From Hirsutella rhossiliensis (Eukaryota; Ascomycota; Sordariomycetes; Hypocreales; Ophiocordycipitaceae), in assembly GCF_020360975.1 (NCBI RefSeq), contig NW_025408671.1:5766001-5830000 (forward strand): a stretch of DNA of 64,000 bases. The letters run 5' to 3'. The translations under genes were made by a program, and so were the position numbers. Every line of letters begins with the position of its first letter. Position 1 is the first letter of the stretch. Positions 44,079 through 57,162 of the stretch are shown here, in pieces. Below the pieces are notes generated by a model. The model did not search any database, was not told the DNA's origin, and saw nothing but the letters and a program-made list of their open reading frames with translations.

Positions 44079-47000
44079 ATAGTAAGCTTCTAGCCTCTTA
44101 CTTAGCTTTTAAATTACTATTATATTTACGCTATAAAACTAACCTAGGAAATATAAAAGTTAGGTATAAGCGTTAAAGATTATAGCTAGTCGCTAAACTA
44201 AGGCTAGTTTATACTTCTTAATAAACCTTAAAGGAATACTATTTAAACCTACTACTTTTTAGCTTACTATCTTACCTAGCGCCGCTATAATATTAGCTAG
44301 CTTAATTTATTAGTTAACTATAAAGGTCGCTTTAATTATAAGCTAAGGTAGCTCTTAAGTTATACTAGCTTTTAATAAGAAGAACTTAGCGGTTAATATA
44401 TAGGCCTTCCTTTTAAAGGTTTTTATTAGTTAGTCCTTACTCTCCTTAACTTATAACGGGATATAAGTTAGTTTTAGTAGTAGCTTACTATAAAGTCTAG
44501 CTTACCTTTTTATATTTTAAAGCTTAATATTATTAGCGCTAAATTCCTTTAAGAACTTATACTAGTAAGCCCTCCTTACCTCGCGGACGGTTTACTTTTA
44601 AGTTATAGACGCCTTATATAGGTCCTCTTAGTTCGCCTTACTCCTTTCTTACCTTTAAGGTAAACTATATATTACCTTTAAGTAATACTTACCCTTAGCG
44701 TAGAACTATAGCTATCGCGATCTATATTAAAATAGTAAAGATATAGTTTAGGTCTTAGTAAATATCCTTAAGCGTTTAAAGTATTAGCTAGTATAGTCTT
44801 AGCTAAGATATAGTCTTAGCTTTAACTAGCTTTACTTTTACTTCTTTCTACCTTAAAGCTAGTTTAAGTACTTAAGCTTAAGTATCGACTTATAGTATAA
44901 TAGTCTAAGGGATATAGTTTAACTTAATTAAGTCTAGGTCGGGCTTAGTATACTATATCTTAGTTCTTAGTATTACTTAAGCTAGGTCGATAGTACTATC
45001 CCTTTAGCTATAGAAAAATCTTATATACTCCCCTCTTAAAGTAGCGAGTTTAAGTTATAGTCTTATTGCCTCTTATATAAGTTATATTATATTATCTAAG
45101 GTTTTATTATATTTATCTTAAAGCGGGCAATAGATATTAAAGTCCCTTACTATTATTATAAGGTGCTTTAGTTTAATTACGCTTAGGTCTTATAATACTC
45201 TAGCTTTTATAGCCCTTAGTAATAAGTAAATCGTTTATAGTTTAATACTATCCTTAAAAATTACCTCGCTTTAATTTAGTTTAAACTAAGGCGACTAAGT
45301 ACCTAGCCTAAGCTTTATATATATATATAGCGTATACCTTCCCTCCTTATAAACTAAGCTATAAGGCGCCGCTTTAAAGGGTAGGGCCCTACCTCTTAGT
45401 ATAGCTTTTACTTCCTATAGTATTATTAAGTTAAGGCTAGGTTAATAGTAAAGTATAAACTAAGCTAGCTTATATTTCTTTTATATATTCTAAAAATATA
45501 CTTTTAGTTATATATAAGTAAGGTTAAGGTAAAAAAGGTTATTTATATAAGGAAGGAGGCGCTTTATCCTTTAGCGCTTCTTTATTTACTATACTTAAAA
45601 ATATCGTTTATACTTAGTTTAGCTTCCTTAGCTTTACTAGCTAGTAGGTATCTTAAGCTCGACCTCTTATCTTAGCGCGGTCTACTTAGTCTTTACTTTT
45701 AAACTATAGTCGATTTAAGAACGTCCTAAGTTTTAATAGTAAGTAGTACTTATTACTTAGTATAAGTCTAACTATTTATAAATTATTAAGGTTATTATAA
45801 GTAGTTTTCCCTTACTTTTTCCTAAGTATTATTTACTATAAAGTAAGTCTAGGTCTATAATAAGTAGTTCCCTTAGTATAAGATATAGTTATAAAGGATT
45901 TCGCCCTTCTTAGCTTTATATTTATCCTTACTTTTATTATATACTATACTTTTATATTAGCTATAAAGTTATATTAATATATACCGCTTAGTAATATAGC
46001 TATACTTATAGTAGTTATAGTACCTTTATAGTTAAACTAACTTATTATAAGGTTTATATAAAAAGATTTATACTTTAAGGACTAAGCCTAAGTTATAAAG
46101 CTTCTTAGCTTCTTTTAAGCTACTAACTTTAATAAGTATAATTATCTTTATTAATATCTTAGATTAAGGGTATAGCGCTTAAGCTTAAAAGACCTTAACT
46201 TTATTCGCTTTTATAATCTTATAAAGTAATTACTCTTTATTTACTATTATTACTTTTAAAGGGATATTCTTAGTAACTACTATATATATATAGTAGGTAA
46301 TTATAGCTTTTAGTCTAAATATAGCCTTAACTTAGCCTTAGTCCTTTAAATAGGCTTTTACTAAGGTATTAAATATAACCGCGATATCTTTACTTTAAAG
46401 GCGCCTTGCTACTATAGCGCTTATAGCTTTTAAGGCTATATTTACCGCTTTTACTATATCCTTTAGTTCGCGGCTTAGGATTTTAAGCGGTACCTTAGTA
46501 GGAACTATAATAATCTCGCGTTTATAGTATAGTAGGACTTATTTTACCGCGGCTTTATATTAAGTCGGTCCCTTAGTCTTAGCTATAACTATAGCCTAGG
46601 TTCGCTTTAAGCCCCCTAGGCCTAAAGCGATACTTAGTAAAGTTCTTCCTTAACTACCTCCTTAATTACTTCTTAGATTATTATCTTAAAGCTCTTATTT
46701 ATATAGAGTACCGCTAATAACGCATTATTAGTATAGATTTTTACTTTAAAAAGCCGTTTAACTACTACCTATACCCTATTAAACTATACGCTTAAGATAA
46801 AGCTTATAAGTTTATTATATACTACTTTTTTTATAAGGTCGCTTAGCGCCTAAGCTAGTATTATATCGCTACTTTAGGTTTATTAACTTACTTTATTAAG
46901 GTATATAAATTTAAGTAGTATCTCTTTACTTTATACGCTTTAGTTAAACCTAGTATATTAAGGGCCGCTACTATATCTACCTACCTCTTAGCCTTAGTAT

Positions 47001-47126
47001 AGTATCGTTATTAAGGGTAATTAATACCGCTAAATTAATTCTTAGTATTAGTTAGTATTTTAGTTATAATATATACTTATTATAGGTATATTTTAGTTTT
47101 ATAAGAAGTTTCTTTTACTTTTTTAA
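44079..47126 (-). pseudogene. LINE1 segment 4: RT N-terminus, endonuclease and ORF1
   Basis: Matches 54046-57117 of LINE2. On the minus strand the endonuclease box reads R-D-F-N-I-Y (G-D-F-N-x-H with G to R) at about 45134-45151. ORF1 lies at about 45850-46900: a capsid-like stretch, then a decayed Cys/His knuckle region. The 5' end of the element is near 47112-47126, some 14 bp longer than in LINE2. Confidence 0.72.
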
Positions 47127-47138
47127 TTAACTATAAGA

Positions 47139-47642
47139 TTAGTTACTTATAATTATTAATTTAAGTATTAAATAGTTTTAAACTAATTAGCTAGTTAAAT
47201 AATTCTTATAGTAATACTTTTAGTTATTAATAAACTAATATAATAAGGTGCTCTTTTAAGTATAGTATTACTTTTACTTTTTAATAAAGCTTTAAAATCT
47301 ATTTATAAAAGTTAGCTTTATTTATAATATTTAAGGTAGTAAATTATTTATTTATAAAGATCTTAAAGCTACTTTTAGCTAGAAAGTATAGCGTTTTTAA
47401 AGCTTAGTATACTAAGTATTATATCCTTAGTTTAAGGTATAAAGTATAGCTTAGTTAGAATTACTAAGATTACTAAAGTACTCTTTAATAGTAGTTTTAT
47501 AAAGTAAGTTAAGGATTAGTATTACTAGTTTATTAGTATATTTTAGTCCTTAAATAGCTACTTACTTTAAGAGATTAATAAATTAATTAATGCTTTTATA
47601 TATAATTATTTTCTTAGTTTCTTTAAGAACGTTAAATATTAT
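47139..47642. other. Unidentified AT-rich segment X, right half
   Basis: Continuation of 6123-7584 beyond LINE1. Minus strand again reads with TAA/TAG only, including a protein-like run near its right end, but no family is recognised. It ends at the LTR of copia B3. Confidence 0.4.
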
Positions 47643-48128
47643 TATTATAAAGTATAGCTTAATTTTATAGTTCTTAGAAATATCCTTTAATAAGAGGGAC
47701 TAAGGAAGCTAAAAACACCCGGTATAAAAAAAGAAAGAAGGAGCTAAAAAGAGGTATAAAAAGAAGGGTAAGGGTATAAGGGGAAGTAAAAGTAGCAATA
47801 GCTTCCTATAAAGGTAGCGAGAGATAAGATAGATATACTAGTAATAGCTAGAAAAGAGGGGAAAAACTAGTAAAAAGCTTAGTAGTTAAAATAATATTAA
47901 TAGCTTCTTTAAGTAGGATCTTCTTTATTAATTAAGATACTAAATAAGTATAAAGAAGGGCGTTAGATAAAGGAAAGAAAGAATATTAAGGTAATATAAT
48001 AATTACTCTCCTATTATAATTACTACCCCTATAAGAATTAAATAGCTCTGCCTTACTTATCCGACCCCTTACTTTTAATTTTACTTTTATATATCTTATA
48101 TATACTTCTTATATCTCTCTTCGCGAGA
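47643..48128 (+). repeat. Copia B3 5' LTR
   Basis: 486 bp, start TATTATAAAG (fully decayed TGTCGCGAAG), end CTTCGCGAGA still unmutated. Carries the ~20-bp internal block missing from B2. The primer site GTTATAAGCCTAGGAGG follows. Confidence 0.85.
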
Positions 48129-48272
48129 GTTATAAGCCTAGGAGGAATAGTATTCCTATACCTTCTAGCTACTATAAAAGGCACCTCTCTTATATCCCTT
48201 ATAGCTCCCTTTTACCCCTCTTACTAAAAAAGCCGATTTTTAACTAACTTTTCTACCTCCTCTCTTATAATA

Positions 48273-49757
48273 ATATCGAAAAACGACTTTACCGCCCCTA
48301 TAGTCTATAAGATAATTCTTATAAAGCCCTAAGATTAAGATAAGTAGGTAAAAGAGCTATAGGCTTATATAGATAGAACTATCTATAATTTAGTCTTCTT
48401 TAATAAGTAGGACCCTTTTAAGCCCCCTCTTTATCCTAGGGTAATAGAATTTATAGATAGAGCTTCCCTTTTCTTTAAGCTAACCTCTATATAGTAAAGA
48501 GCTTTTTCTACTACCTTAGGTAACTATAAGAGTTATTATAAGGAATACCTTTATAAGATAAAGCTACTAACTACTACTTATATAGTAATAATAAAATCTA
48601 TTAGTACTATAAAGCTAATCTCTCTTTAAGAGAAAGAGACTCTTAGGTAGTAGCTTTTAAAGCTCGAGACCTTAATAGCTCCCTTAAAGGGATATATAAC
48701 TAACCGTATTAAGAAGACCTATATAGCTTACCTAAGAGCTTTTTCTACTAGGAACCTACTAGCTTCTTTATAGCTAGCTAAGTAAGAAGAAATCCTTAAG
48801 GAAGCTAACTAATACTTTTTAATAAAAGCTCTTTTTAGCTAGTAGCTATAGGATATATCTCTATTAATAAAGCCTATTAGTAATAGTTACTTAACTATCT
48901 TTTAAAAAGCTAGCTAGGAATTAAATAAAGAGGCTACTAAAGTATAATAGTAAGTAGTCTTATTCCTTTATAGCTCGTACTCGACCTAAACGGTTCGACC
49001 TACTACCTTTATAGCTACTATAGCCCTTATTACTACGGCCCTTATTACTACTACTATAGCTATTACTCCTTTAGCTCCTCCTCCCTTAAGAGCCTTAACG
49101 CTATCTTTAACTATAGCTATAGCCCTAGCCCTAGCTCCGCTTCTTACTCTAGGACTAGCCCCGGTCCTTTTAGTTAGACCGACCTAACTAGTCCCTTAAT
49201 AGACCTTTTAATCTATTAGTTAAAAAATTAAGGAACTAGTTAAAATCGAACCTCTTTATTAAAATTAGTAATAAGAGGTAAAAAGGGGGGGTTTTTAAGC
49301 AGACCTTTTAAAAAGGGATAAGGACTCCTTAAAGAGATAATAAATAAAGAGGAATCGACCTACCTACTAAGTATATAAAAAGCCCTATCGGCTAGAAGAC
49401 TATTAATAGGTCTTTAAGGAAAACCGACTTAAAGGAGTTAACCCTTTAAAGAAGCTATAAGAAATAGTATAATAGTCTCTTAAGGAGGACCCCTTATTAT
49501 AAAAGAAGATAGATAAGATTTAGGTTACTAAGAAATAGTAACTAATACCGCTGCCCTTATTTAAGCTATAAATTTAAGGGAAAATCGTTAGTATAGTAAA
49601 TCTAGTATTTATCTTCCTTATAAATTAATAAGACTACTTATTAAGACCCTTTAACTATCCCCTATAAAAATTAGCTATCTTTAACTTTAGTACTTCCCTT
49701 AATATCTATAATATACTCTTATAATTCCGGTCCTTTAAGAAGGTATAAAGGGAATAT
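48273..49757 (+). pseudogene. Copia B3 gag and protease start
   Basis: Former ATG (ATA) at 48273. Gag aligns with B2 33563-34500 and retains the ~150-bp Pro/Ala/Leu linker (49010-49230) deleted in B2. Zinc knuckle at about 49358-49400 reads Y-x-V-Y-K-K-P-Y, with Cys and His turned to Tyr. The protease box at about 49680 has lost its Asp. The frame is cut at 49757 by LINE2. Confidence 0.8.
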
Positions 49758-52190
49758 TATTATTATTAAGATTATACTAAGGACCTAGCTAAAGGTATCT
49801 AAAACTTTAATATTAAATAAGAGGGAGAAACTAAAGTACTTAAGGGAAAACCCTTCCCTCTTTTAATATAGGTCCGCCTTAAATAAGGTTATAATAGTAA
49901 TATATAGGAAATTTACGCCGGCTACCGCGGGCTTTTCCTATATATTTATATTTTAGCGTAGGCCCTCTTAGGCTATAGCCGCTACTATCTTAAGCGGCCG
50001 CGGCCTAGGCTCGCTAGCCTAGGCCTAGGGTTATAGGTAGTAGTCTCTTTTTAAGGGCCTAGCTCGCGGGCGCTTTTATTCTCTATAGCTCCTACGTCGC
50101 TACTATATAGCTACGGCCGCGTTAGCCTATTAGTCTATTAGTTAGTAAGGTAGGTAATATCCGGTTACTAGGCCGGGCGCTAGTATAGGTCGCTCTTAAG
50201 TAGGGCCGGCTAATTAAAATTTAGTTAGCTAGCTTTATTAATCGAAATTCGGTTCCTATCTAGCTACGCGACTTCTTAATTAAGGGCGTAGCGGCCTATA
50301 TTTACCGTCTATTATATAGTTATTAATTACGCGCGCCCGGCTCGCGTATATATATACCTACCCTCCCCCCTTAGTTTTATTTCTATCTCCTCCTACCTCT
50401 TTATCTATTATCTCTTTTATAGGCCTAAGTTTCTTACCTATATTATTTCTATATCCTTAGTTCTCTTAAGCACTATATTTAGTTTATTCGCTATTATATT
50501 ACTATATCTAACTAAGAAGCTAACTTAAGTAGTAGCGGCTTACTTCCTTTAAAACCCCCTCCTTATAAGAAAGTCGCTACTATAATAAGATCGGAGCGCT
50601 CTATCCTATATTTTATATATATTAGGCGCCTTACTAGTAAGCTTACCTATAAGTCCTTCGCTAGCTATTAAAACTAGTTTTATAAGTATTAGTCTTAGTT
50701 TTATCTTAAGTTAGCCCTACCTTTAGTACTTTTCGCTAACTTTATTAGCTATAAAAGCTAAAGTATATATTACTTATACTAACTTTAACTAGTCTTATTA
50801 CTAAGTAAGTATCCCTACCTTACTATAGTATAGTCTAAGTTTAGTATTAATCTATATTTTAAATTACCTTTAAAGGTAAGGAGGCCGCTTATACCCTTTA
50901 CTAAGCTTAGTCTAAGGTTAATAGCCCCTCCCTTATTAAGGGCTTAGTATAGGAGCGCTTTTACTATACTACTCTAAAAACTTATATTTACGTTAGTTAA
51001 AAGGCCCTTACCGCTAAGGGTAAGAGCGCGTTAAGTAAGTCTACCCTTAGTTTAGCTATAGTTACTAAGAATATTAAGACGCTTACCTTAGCTTTTACTT
51101 ATTTTATAAATAATACCTGCTATATATATAAGTCCTTAAAGAAGTACTTAAGTAAGTTTAGCGATACTATTAAGACCTTAGCTTAGGTTAGGCCTAAGTC
51201 GCTCTTAGTTACTTAAAAGACTCTTATAGCGGTTAATAATCTTACTAACTATTTCTATCTTATCGCTAATAACGACTATAATAATAAGGATAACGGTTTT
51301 AACCTTACTAAGCTTAGTCTAGCCCTAGCCCCTTTTAATAAAAGGAAAGGTAAAGGTAAAGGTAAGGGTAAAGTAGCTATTATATTTAAGGCTTTATCTA
51401 AGGCTAAGGCTAAGAAGTCCGCTATTATTACTATACCCGCGGTTATCTTAAAGCTAGTATAAATACCTACTACGTTACCTTTTATCGGCTTTAATACTAA
51501 GCTATAGCTTAGTAGTTCTCTTAACGCTAAGCCCGCTTTAAAGCGTCCTTATCTTATATCGCTTACTAACCCTATTAACGCTCTTAACTTTATTTAGTAG
51601 CGTCTTTATAGCCGTCGCGGTTTAGTCTTAGCTAAGATTATCGCTAGTCTTAACCTCGATTAAATCTAAGGTTATAGTATAAGCTATAGCGAACGCTACC
51701 GCGCCGCTACTAATATAGGTCCTACCTTAGTATAAACCTTAGTTATTACTTTATCTTATAAGCTAGCCGTTTAAGCTAGCTTTAGTTTAGGTTTAAAGTT
51801 AGGTCTAGCTAGTTATTATTAGGCTTCTTATAGCGGTAGTAGTCCTTATACTCCTTATAAGTCTTAGGTTACTCCCTCTTATACCTTATATACTACCTTA
51901 AAGGGGTCTTATTATTCCTATTATAATAATAAGGTAGACGTTATTACTAATAAGTTAGGCTAGGGTTATAGTTTAAGGGCTAGTTATTAGCTCTATCTTA
52001 GTTTAGTTTTAAGTTAAGTCTTATTTAGTTATAGTCTTTTAATAGTAGGTTTTATTTTATAGCTATTAAGGCTAGCTTAGTTAGGTTATATTAGTTTTAT
52101 TTAGTCTATAGTTTAAGCGGCGAGGTTTATACTTAGTCTAAGTCTAGTTCGGTTAATATTATAGTCTTATTATTATAAGTCCTTTCCTTT
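49758..52190 (-). other. LINE2 long 3' region
   Basis: About 2.4 kb after the ORF2 end. No minus-strand domain seen. On the plus strand a quasi-frame runs through about 50700-52100, with a Lys/Gly repeat (about 51345-51375) and some hydrophobic stretches; LINE1 has the same. The terminal ~170 bp is shared with the SINE. I cannot assign a function. Confidence 0.5.
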
Positions 52191-55100
52191 TCTTAGATCG
52201 CCTTAGTAAAGGAAGTAGTTAGCTAAGGTAGTCTTAGTTAGGGCCGCTTTATCTTTAGCGCGACCTTAGTCTTATTATCTAGTATATTTATATATAGCCT
52301 CTAAGCTAGGTTAAACTAATAGAGCTTACCTAAGTAGAGGAACTATTATACTAGCGGCGCTACTATCTTTTTCCTTTAAAAGCCTACTCTTATATTACTT
52401 ATATCCTAGGCCTATATTAAAAGGGACTCCCTTACCTCTTTTATTAATAAGTAGTTAATTATTATATAGTAGTTAGTATCTTATTTTTATTTATAGGTAT
52501 ATATTAGCGAGACTATACTAAGGACCTATTAGTTAAAAAAGAAGTCGTTAAGCCTAACCTTTCCTATATATATCTAAGTAATTACTATGCTAATATACTT
52601 AGGGAGGCCCTTATAACGGTCTAGCGTTATTACCTTATTAAACTATAGTAGGAAGTTAGCGGGGTAAAAGGTAGTTTAGTATTATTAGATCGCGTCTTTC
52701 TTAGCGTTTTATCGGGCGGCTTATTCCTTATTTAGCCTTTTAAGCGACTTAGCTTTATTTAAGAGGTCGTTTAATCCTATCTAGCTTTAGACCCCCTATA
52801 TCTCCTTTATAAGGGGGGCCTACTAAGTAGTAGCGCTATTAAGGGCCTACTCTCTCTCTAGCGTCGCCTCCTCTTAAGTATACTTACGACCGCGTTAAAT
52901 ATATATTAAATTTAGCTTAGGAGCTTTAAATCTTTTAACTTTTAAAGGGTATTTATTATTCTTTAGTTTAAGTAGAGGTTAATTAAGGGTACGTATACCT
53001 CTACTTTTACTTAGTAGACTAAGGTCGCGTAGTAAGCGCCTATTACTACTTAGAGGTAAGCTAACTAGTCTTATACTAAGTCCTACGCGATCTTATATAG
53101 TTTCCCCTTTATAAGTATTATCTTATAGAATATAATTATAGTATAAGAGATTAAAGACCGGATTACCTAACTATAGACTTCCTTAGCGTATAGTAAGGTA
53201 TAGCCCTATATAGATACCGCGAGCTTAGTTAAAGCTATAGTCTAGCGCTTTATCTTTACTTATAGCTATTTTAAGTACGCTTTCTAGTATAGTTTCTAGT
53301 ATACCTAAACCCTTAGTAGGCGGGCCTCCTAAACTAGTATTACTACGTTAGTCTTAAAGTAAACTAATATTACTATCGCTTATCTCTTTTATAAAAAGTA
53401 TATTAACTTACTCTTTAATAGTTTAAAAATAACTATAAACTTAGCCGCTTACTTTATATATACCTTTTAAGCCTCTTTTAAGTATACTACTATTATAGCC
53501 TCGTTAGGTTTAATACTAACTATATTTATATTATCGGCGAAGCTAATAGTATAAATACTATATATTATACTAAGCCTCTTATATAAGGGGGTTATATAGT
53601 ATAAAAATAAGATTAGGGATAGGGGGGAGCTTTAAGGGACTCTTATTAGCACTTAAGTTAGCTTTAAAGTCCTTTTATCGAATTAAAGGGTCGATCTTCT
53701 ATCGCTTATAAAGCTCTATATTAAGCTTATAAGCTATCTAAGGTATCCTTAAAGCTTTAGTTCCCTTATAAGCTTATTATAGTTAACTATATTAAATACG
53801 CCCTTAATATTTAGCTATAGGAACGATATAATGCCCTTCTAGGCCTAGGTCGCACGTATTAGTTTTATTATTAATAGGATCGCTGCCTTTATAAAGCGCT
53901 CCCTCCTATTCCTTATTTATCTATTTAATAAGATACCGTTTACCTTTATAGCTCCTATAATCCTCTAAGCTAGTATTTACTTAAATACTTTCCCTACTAT
54001 AAGTAGGAGGGAAATTAGTCTCTATCCCCTTACTATATAGTAAGCTTCTAGCCTCTTACCTAGCTTTTAAATTACTACTATATTTATACTATAAAACTAT
54101 TTTAGGAAATATAAAAGTTAAGTATAAGTATTAAAGATTATAGCTAGTCGCTAAACTAAGGCTAGTTTATACTTCTTAATAAACCTTAAAGGGACGCTAT
54201 CTAGGCCCGCTACTTTCTAGCTTACTATCTTACTTAGCGCTACTATAACATTAGCTAGCTAGATTTATTAGTTAACTATAAAGGTCGCCTTAGCTATAGG
54301 CTAGGGTAGCCCTTAAGATATACTAGCCTTTAGTAAGAAGAACTTAGCTATTAATATCTAGGCCTTCTTATTAAAGGTTTTTATTAGTTAGTCCTTACCC
54401 TCCTTAACTAGCGGTAAGATATAGGTCGGTTTTAGTAGTAGCTTACTATAGAGTCTAGCCTACCTTTCTATATTTTAGAGCTTAGTATTATCGGCGCTAA
54501 ATTCCTTTAAAAACTTATACTAGTAGGCCTTCCTTACCTTATAGACGGTCTGCTTTTAAACCGCCGTCGCTTTATATAATTCTTCTTAGTTTACCTTACT
54601 CCTTTCCTACCTATACTTCTTCCTTACCCTCTTAGCCTCCCTCGTTACCTTTCCTACCTTTAAAGTAAACTATATATTGCCCTTAAGTAATACTTACCCT
54701 TAGCGTAGAACTATAGCTATCGCGATCTACGCTAAAGTAGTAAAGATATAGTCTAGGTCTTAGTTAATATCCTTTAGCGTCTAAAGCGTTAGCTAATATA
54801 GTCCTAGCTAAGATATAGTCTTAGCTTTAACTAGTTTAGCTTTTACTTTTTTTTACCTTAAAGCTAGCTTAGGCGCTTAAGCTTAAGGGTTAACTTATAA
54901 AGTAATAGTTTAAGAGATATAGTCTAACTTAGTTAGGGTTAGGTTAGGCTTAGTATACTATATTTTAGTCTTTAGTATTACCTAAGCTAGGTTAATAGTA
55001 CTATCCTTTTAGCTATAAAAGAATCTTATATACTCCCTTTTTAAGGTAGTAAGTTTAAGTTATAGTCTTATTACTTCCTATATAAGTTATATTATACTAT

Positions 55101-55550
55101 CTAAGGTTCTATTATATATATCTTAAAGTAGGTAATAAATATTAAAGTCTCTTACTATTATTATAAGGTACTTTAGTTTAATTAAACTTAGGTCCTATAA
55201 CGCTCTAGCCCTTATAGCCCTTAGTAGTAAGTAAATCGTTTATAGTTTAGTACTATCCCCGAAAATCACTTTACTTTAATCTAGTTTAAACTAAGGCGCT
55301 TAAGTCCCTAGCCTAAGCCTTTTATATATATATAGCGTATACCTCTCCTCCTTATAAACTAAGCTATAAAGCGCTGCTCTAAGAAGTAAGGCCCTACCTC
55401 TTAGTATAGCTTCTACTTCCTATAATACTATTAAGTTAAAGCCGGCCTAGTAATAAAGCGCTAACTAAGCTAGCTTATATATCTTTTATATATTCTAAAA
55501 TAGTACTCTTAGTTATATATAGGTAGGGTTAAGGTAAGAGGGGTTAACTA
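52190..55550 (-). pseudogene. LINE2 ORF2 (endonuclease and reverse transcriptase)
   Basis: Minus strand. Endonuclease box R-D-F-N-I-Y at about 55138-55155 (AP-endonuclease G-D-F-N). RT box S-P-L-K-L-P-P-I-P at about 53635-53670 (decayed Q-G-S-P-L-S-P) and F-A-D-N-I at 53531-53545 (FADD). Then L-T-K-L-A-V-S-I-[Q]-G-Y near 53300 and G-A-Y-x-A-T near 53060, both typical of the RT C-terminal extension. At about 52500-52530 the L-T-[Q]-I-x-x-G-K-x-x-L run precedes a decayed terminal zinc motif. No RNase H domain was found, unlike LINE F. Stops are frequent throughout. Confidence 0.78.
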
Positions 55551-55849
55551 TATAAGGAGGGAGGCGCTTTATCTCTTAATGCTTTTTTATTTACTATAAT
55601 TATAAATATCGTTTATACTTAGTTTAGCCTCCTTAGCCCTACTAGCTAGTAGGTATTTCGAGCTTAACCTTTTATCTTAGTATAGTTTACTTAGTCCTTA
55701 CTTCTAAACCATGGTTAAGTTAAGAACGCCTTAGGTTTCGATAGTAAGTAGTACCTATTACTTAGCGTAAGTCTAAGTATTTATAAACTATTAAGGTCGT
55801 TATAAGTAGTTTTCCCTTACTTTTTCCTAGGCTTTATTCGCTATAAGGT

Positions 55850-56900
55850 AAGTTTAAATCTATAATAAGTAGTCCCCTTAGTATAAGATATAGTTATAAG
55901 GGATTTCGCCCTTCTTAGCCCTATAATTATCCTTATCCTTATTATATACTATACTTCTATATTAGCTATAAAGTTATATTAATATATACTACCTAGCGAT
56001 ATAGCTATACTTATAATAATTATAGTATTTCTATAGTAAGACTAACTTATTATAGGGTTTATATTAAAAAATTTATACTTTTAAGACTAAGCTTAGGTTA
56101 TAAAGCCTATTAGCTTCCTTTAAAGTACTAACCTTAATAAGTATAGTCGTCGCTATCGATATCTTAGGTTAAGGGTATAGCGCTTAGGCCTAAAAGACTT
56201 TAACTTTATTTACTTTTATAATCTTATAAAGTAATTACTTCTTATTTACTATTGCTACCTTTAAGAGGATATTCTTAGCGACTACTATATAAGTATAGTA
56301 AGTAATTATAGCCTCTAGACTAAATATAGCCTTAACCTAGCCTTAGTCCTTTTAGTAAGCTCTCGCTAAGGTATTAAATATAACCGCGATATCTTTACTT
56401 TAAAGGCGCCTCGCCGCTATAGCGCTTATAGCTTTTAGGGCTATATTTACCGCCTTTACTATATCCTTTAGTTCGCGGCTTAGGATTTTAAGCGGTGCCT
56501 TAGTAAGGACTATAATAATCTTACGTTTATAGCGCGGTAGGACCTATTTTACTATAGCGTTATATTAAGTTAGTCTCTTAGTCTTAGCTATAACCGCGGC
56601 CTAGGTTTACTTTGGGCCCCCTAGGCCTAAAGCGATACTTAGGCGGAGTTCCTCCTTAACTACCTCCTTAATTACTTCTTAGATTATTATCTTAAAGCTC
56701 TTATCCGCGCGGAGCACCGCTAATAACGCGCTACTAGCGCGGCTTTTTACCCTAGAGAGCCGTTTAACTACTACCTATATACTATTAAACTATACGCTTA
56801 GGATAAAACCTATAAGTTTATTATATACTACTTTTTTTATAGGGTCGCTCGGCGCCTAAGTAGGTATTATATCGCTACTTTAGGTTTATTAACTCGCTTT
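55850..56900 (-). pseudogene. LINE2 ORF1 (gag-like)
   Basis: Minus-strand reading shows a long helical part (R-R-L-[Q]-S-K-D-I-A-V-I-F-N-T-L-A near 56370) and a segment T-L-K-E-A-N-R-L-Y-N-L-x-L-V near 56080-56120, equivalent to the A-x-x-L-x-x-x-G-L-V part before the knuckles in Tad-type ORF1. The Cys/His knuckles (about 55900-56030) are mutated to Tyr. It would bind the element RNA. Confidence 0.6.
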
Positions 56901-57131
56901 ATTAAGGTATATAAATTTAAGTAGCGTCTCTTCGCGCTATACGCTCTAGCTAAGCTTAGTACGTTAAGGGCTACTACTACGTCTACCTACCCCTTAGCCT
57001 TAGTATAGTATTATTACTAAGGGTAATTAATACCGCTAAATTAACTCTTAGTATTAGTTAGTATTTTAGTTATAATATATACTTACTATAGGCGTATATT
57101 AGTTTTACGAAAAGTTTTATAAAGGAAATAT

Positions 57132-57162
57132 CTTATTATTAAGGAATTAACTATATAGATAG
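57132..57162 (+). mobile_element. Short stretch of copia B3 between LINE2 and C2
   Basis: 31 bp matching B2 at about 34862-34892 (protease region), ending in GATAG, the target duplication of C2. Confidence 0.8.

Larger units (their letters stand above)
7585..47126 (-). mobile_element. LINE1: Tad1-like non-LTR retrotransposon, full length, interrupted three times
   Basis: Four segments (7585-10928, 17239-17716, 18477-18981, 44079-47126) align in order with the uninterrupted LINE2 at 49758-57117, and sum to about 7.4 kb. The element is on the minus strand: ORF1 (gag-like) and the endonuclease lie at the right, reverse transcriptase in the middle, and the 3' end with a TAA repeat tail lies at 7585-7605. 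The putative target duplication is TTAACTATAAAA/TTAACTATAAGA (7573-7584, 47127-47138). Insertions are copia B1, a SINE and gypsy D with its own load. All frames are destroyed by RIP. Confidence 0.8.
49758..57117 (-). mobile_element. LINE2: full-length Tad1-like non-LTR retrotransposon
   Basis: Uninterrupted 7.36-kb copy inside copia B3, flanked by a 14-bp duplication TATAAAGGGAATAT/TATAAAGGAAATAT (49744-49757, 57118-57131). Minus strand: 5' end at 57117, ORF1, ORF2, then a long 3' region and a TAA-type tail at 49758-49770. Variable-length TSD plus simple-repeat tail is the hallmark of target-primed reverse transcription. Same element as LINE1. Confidence 0.87.
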
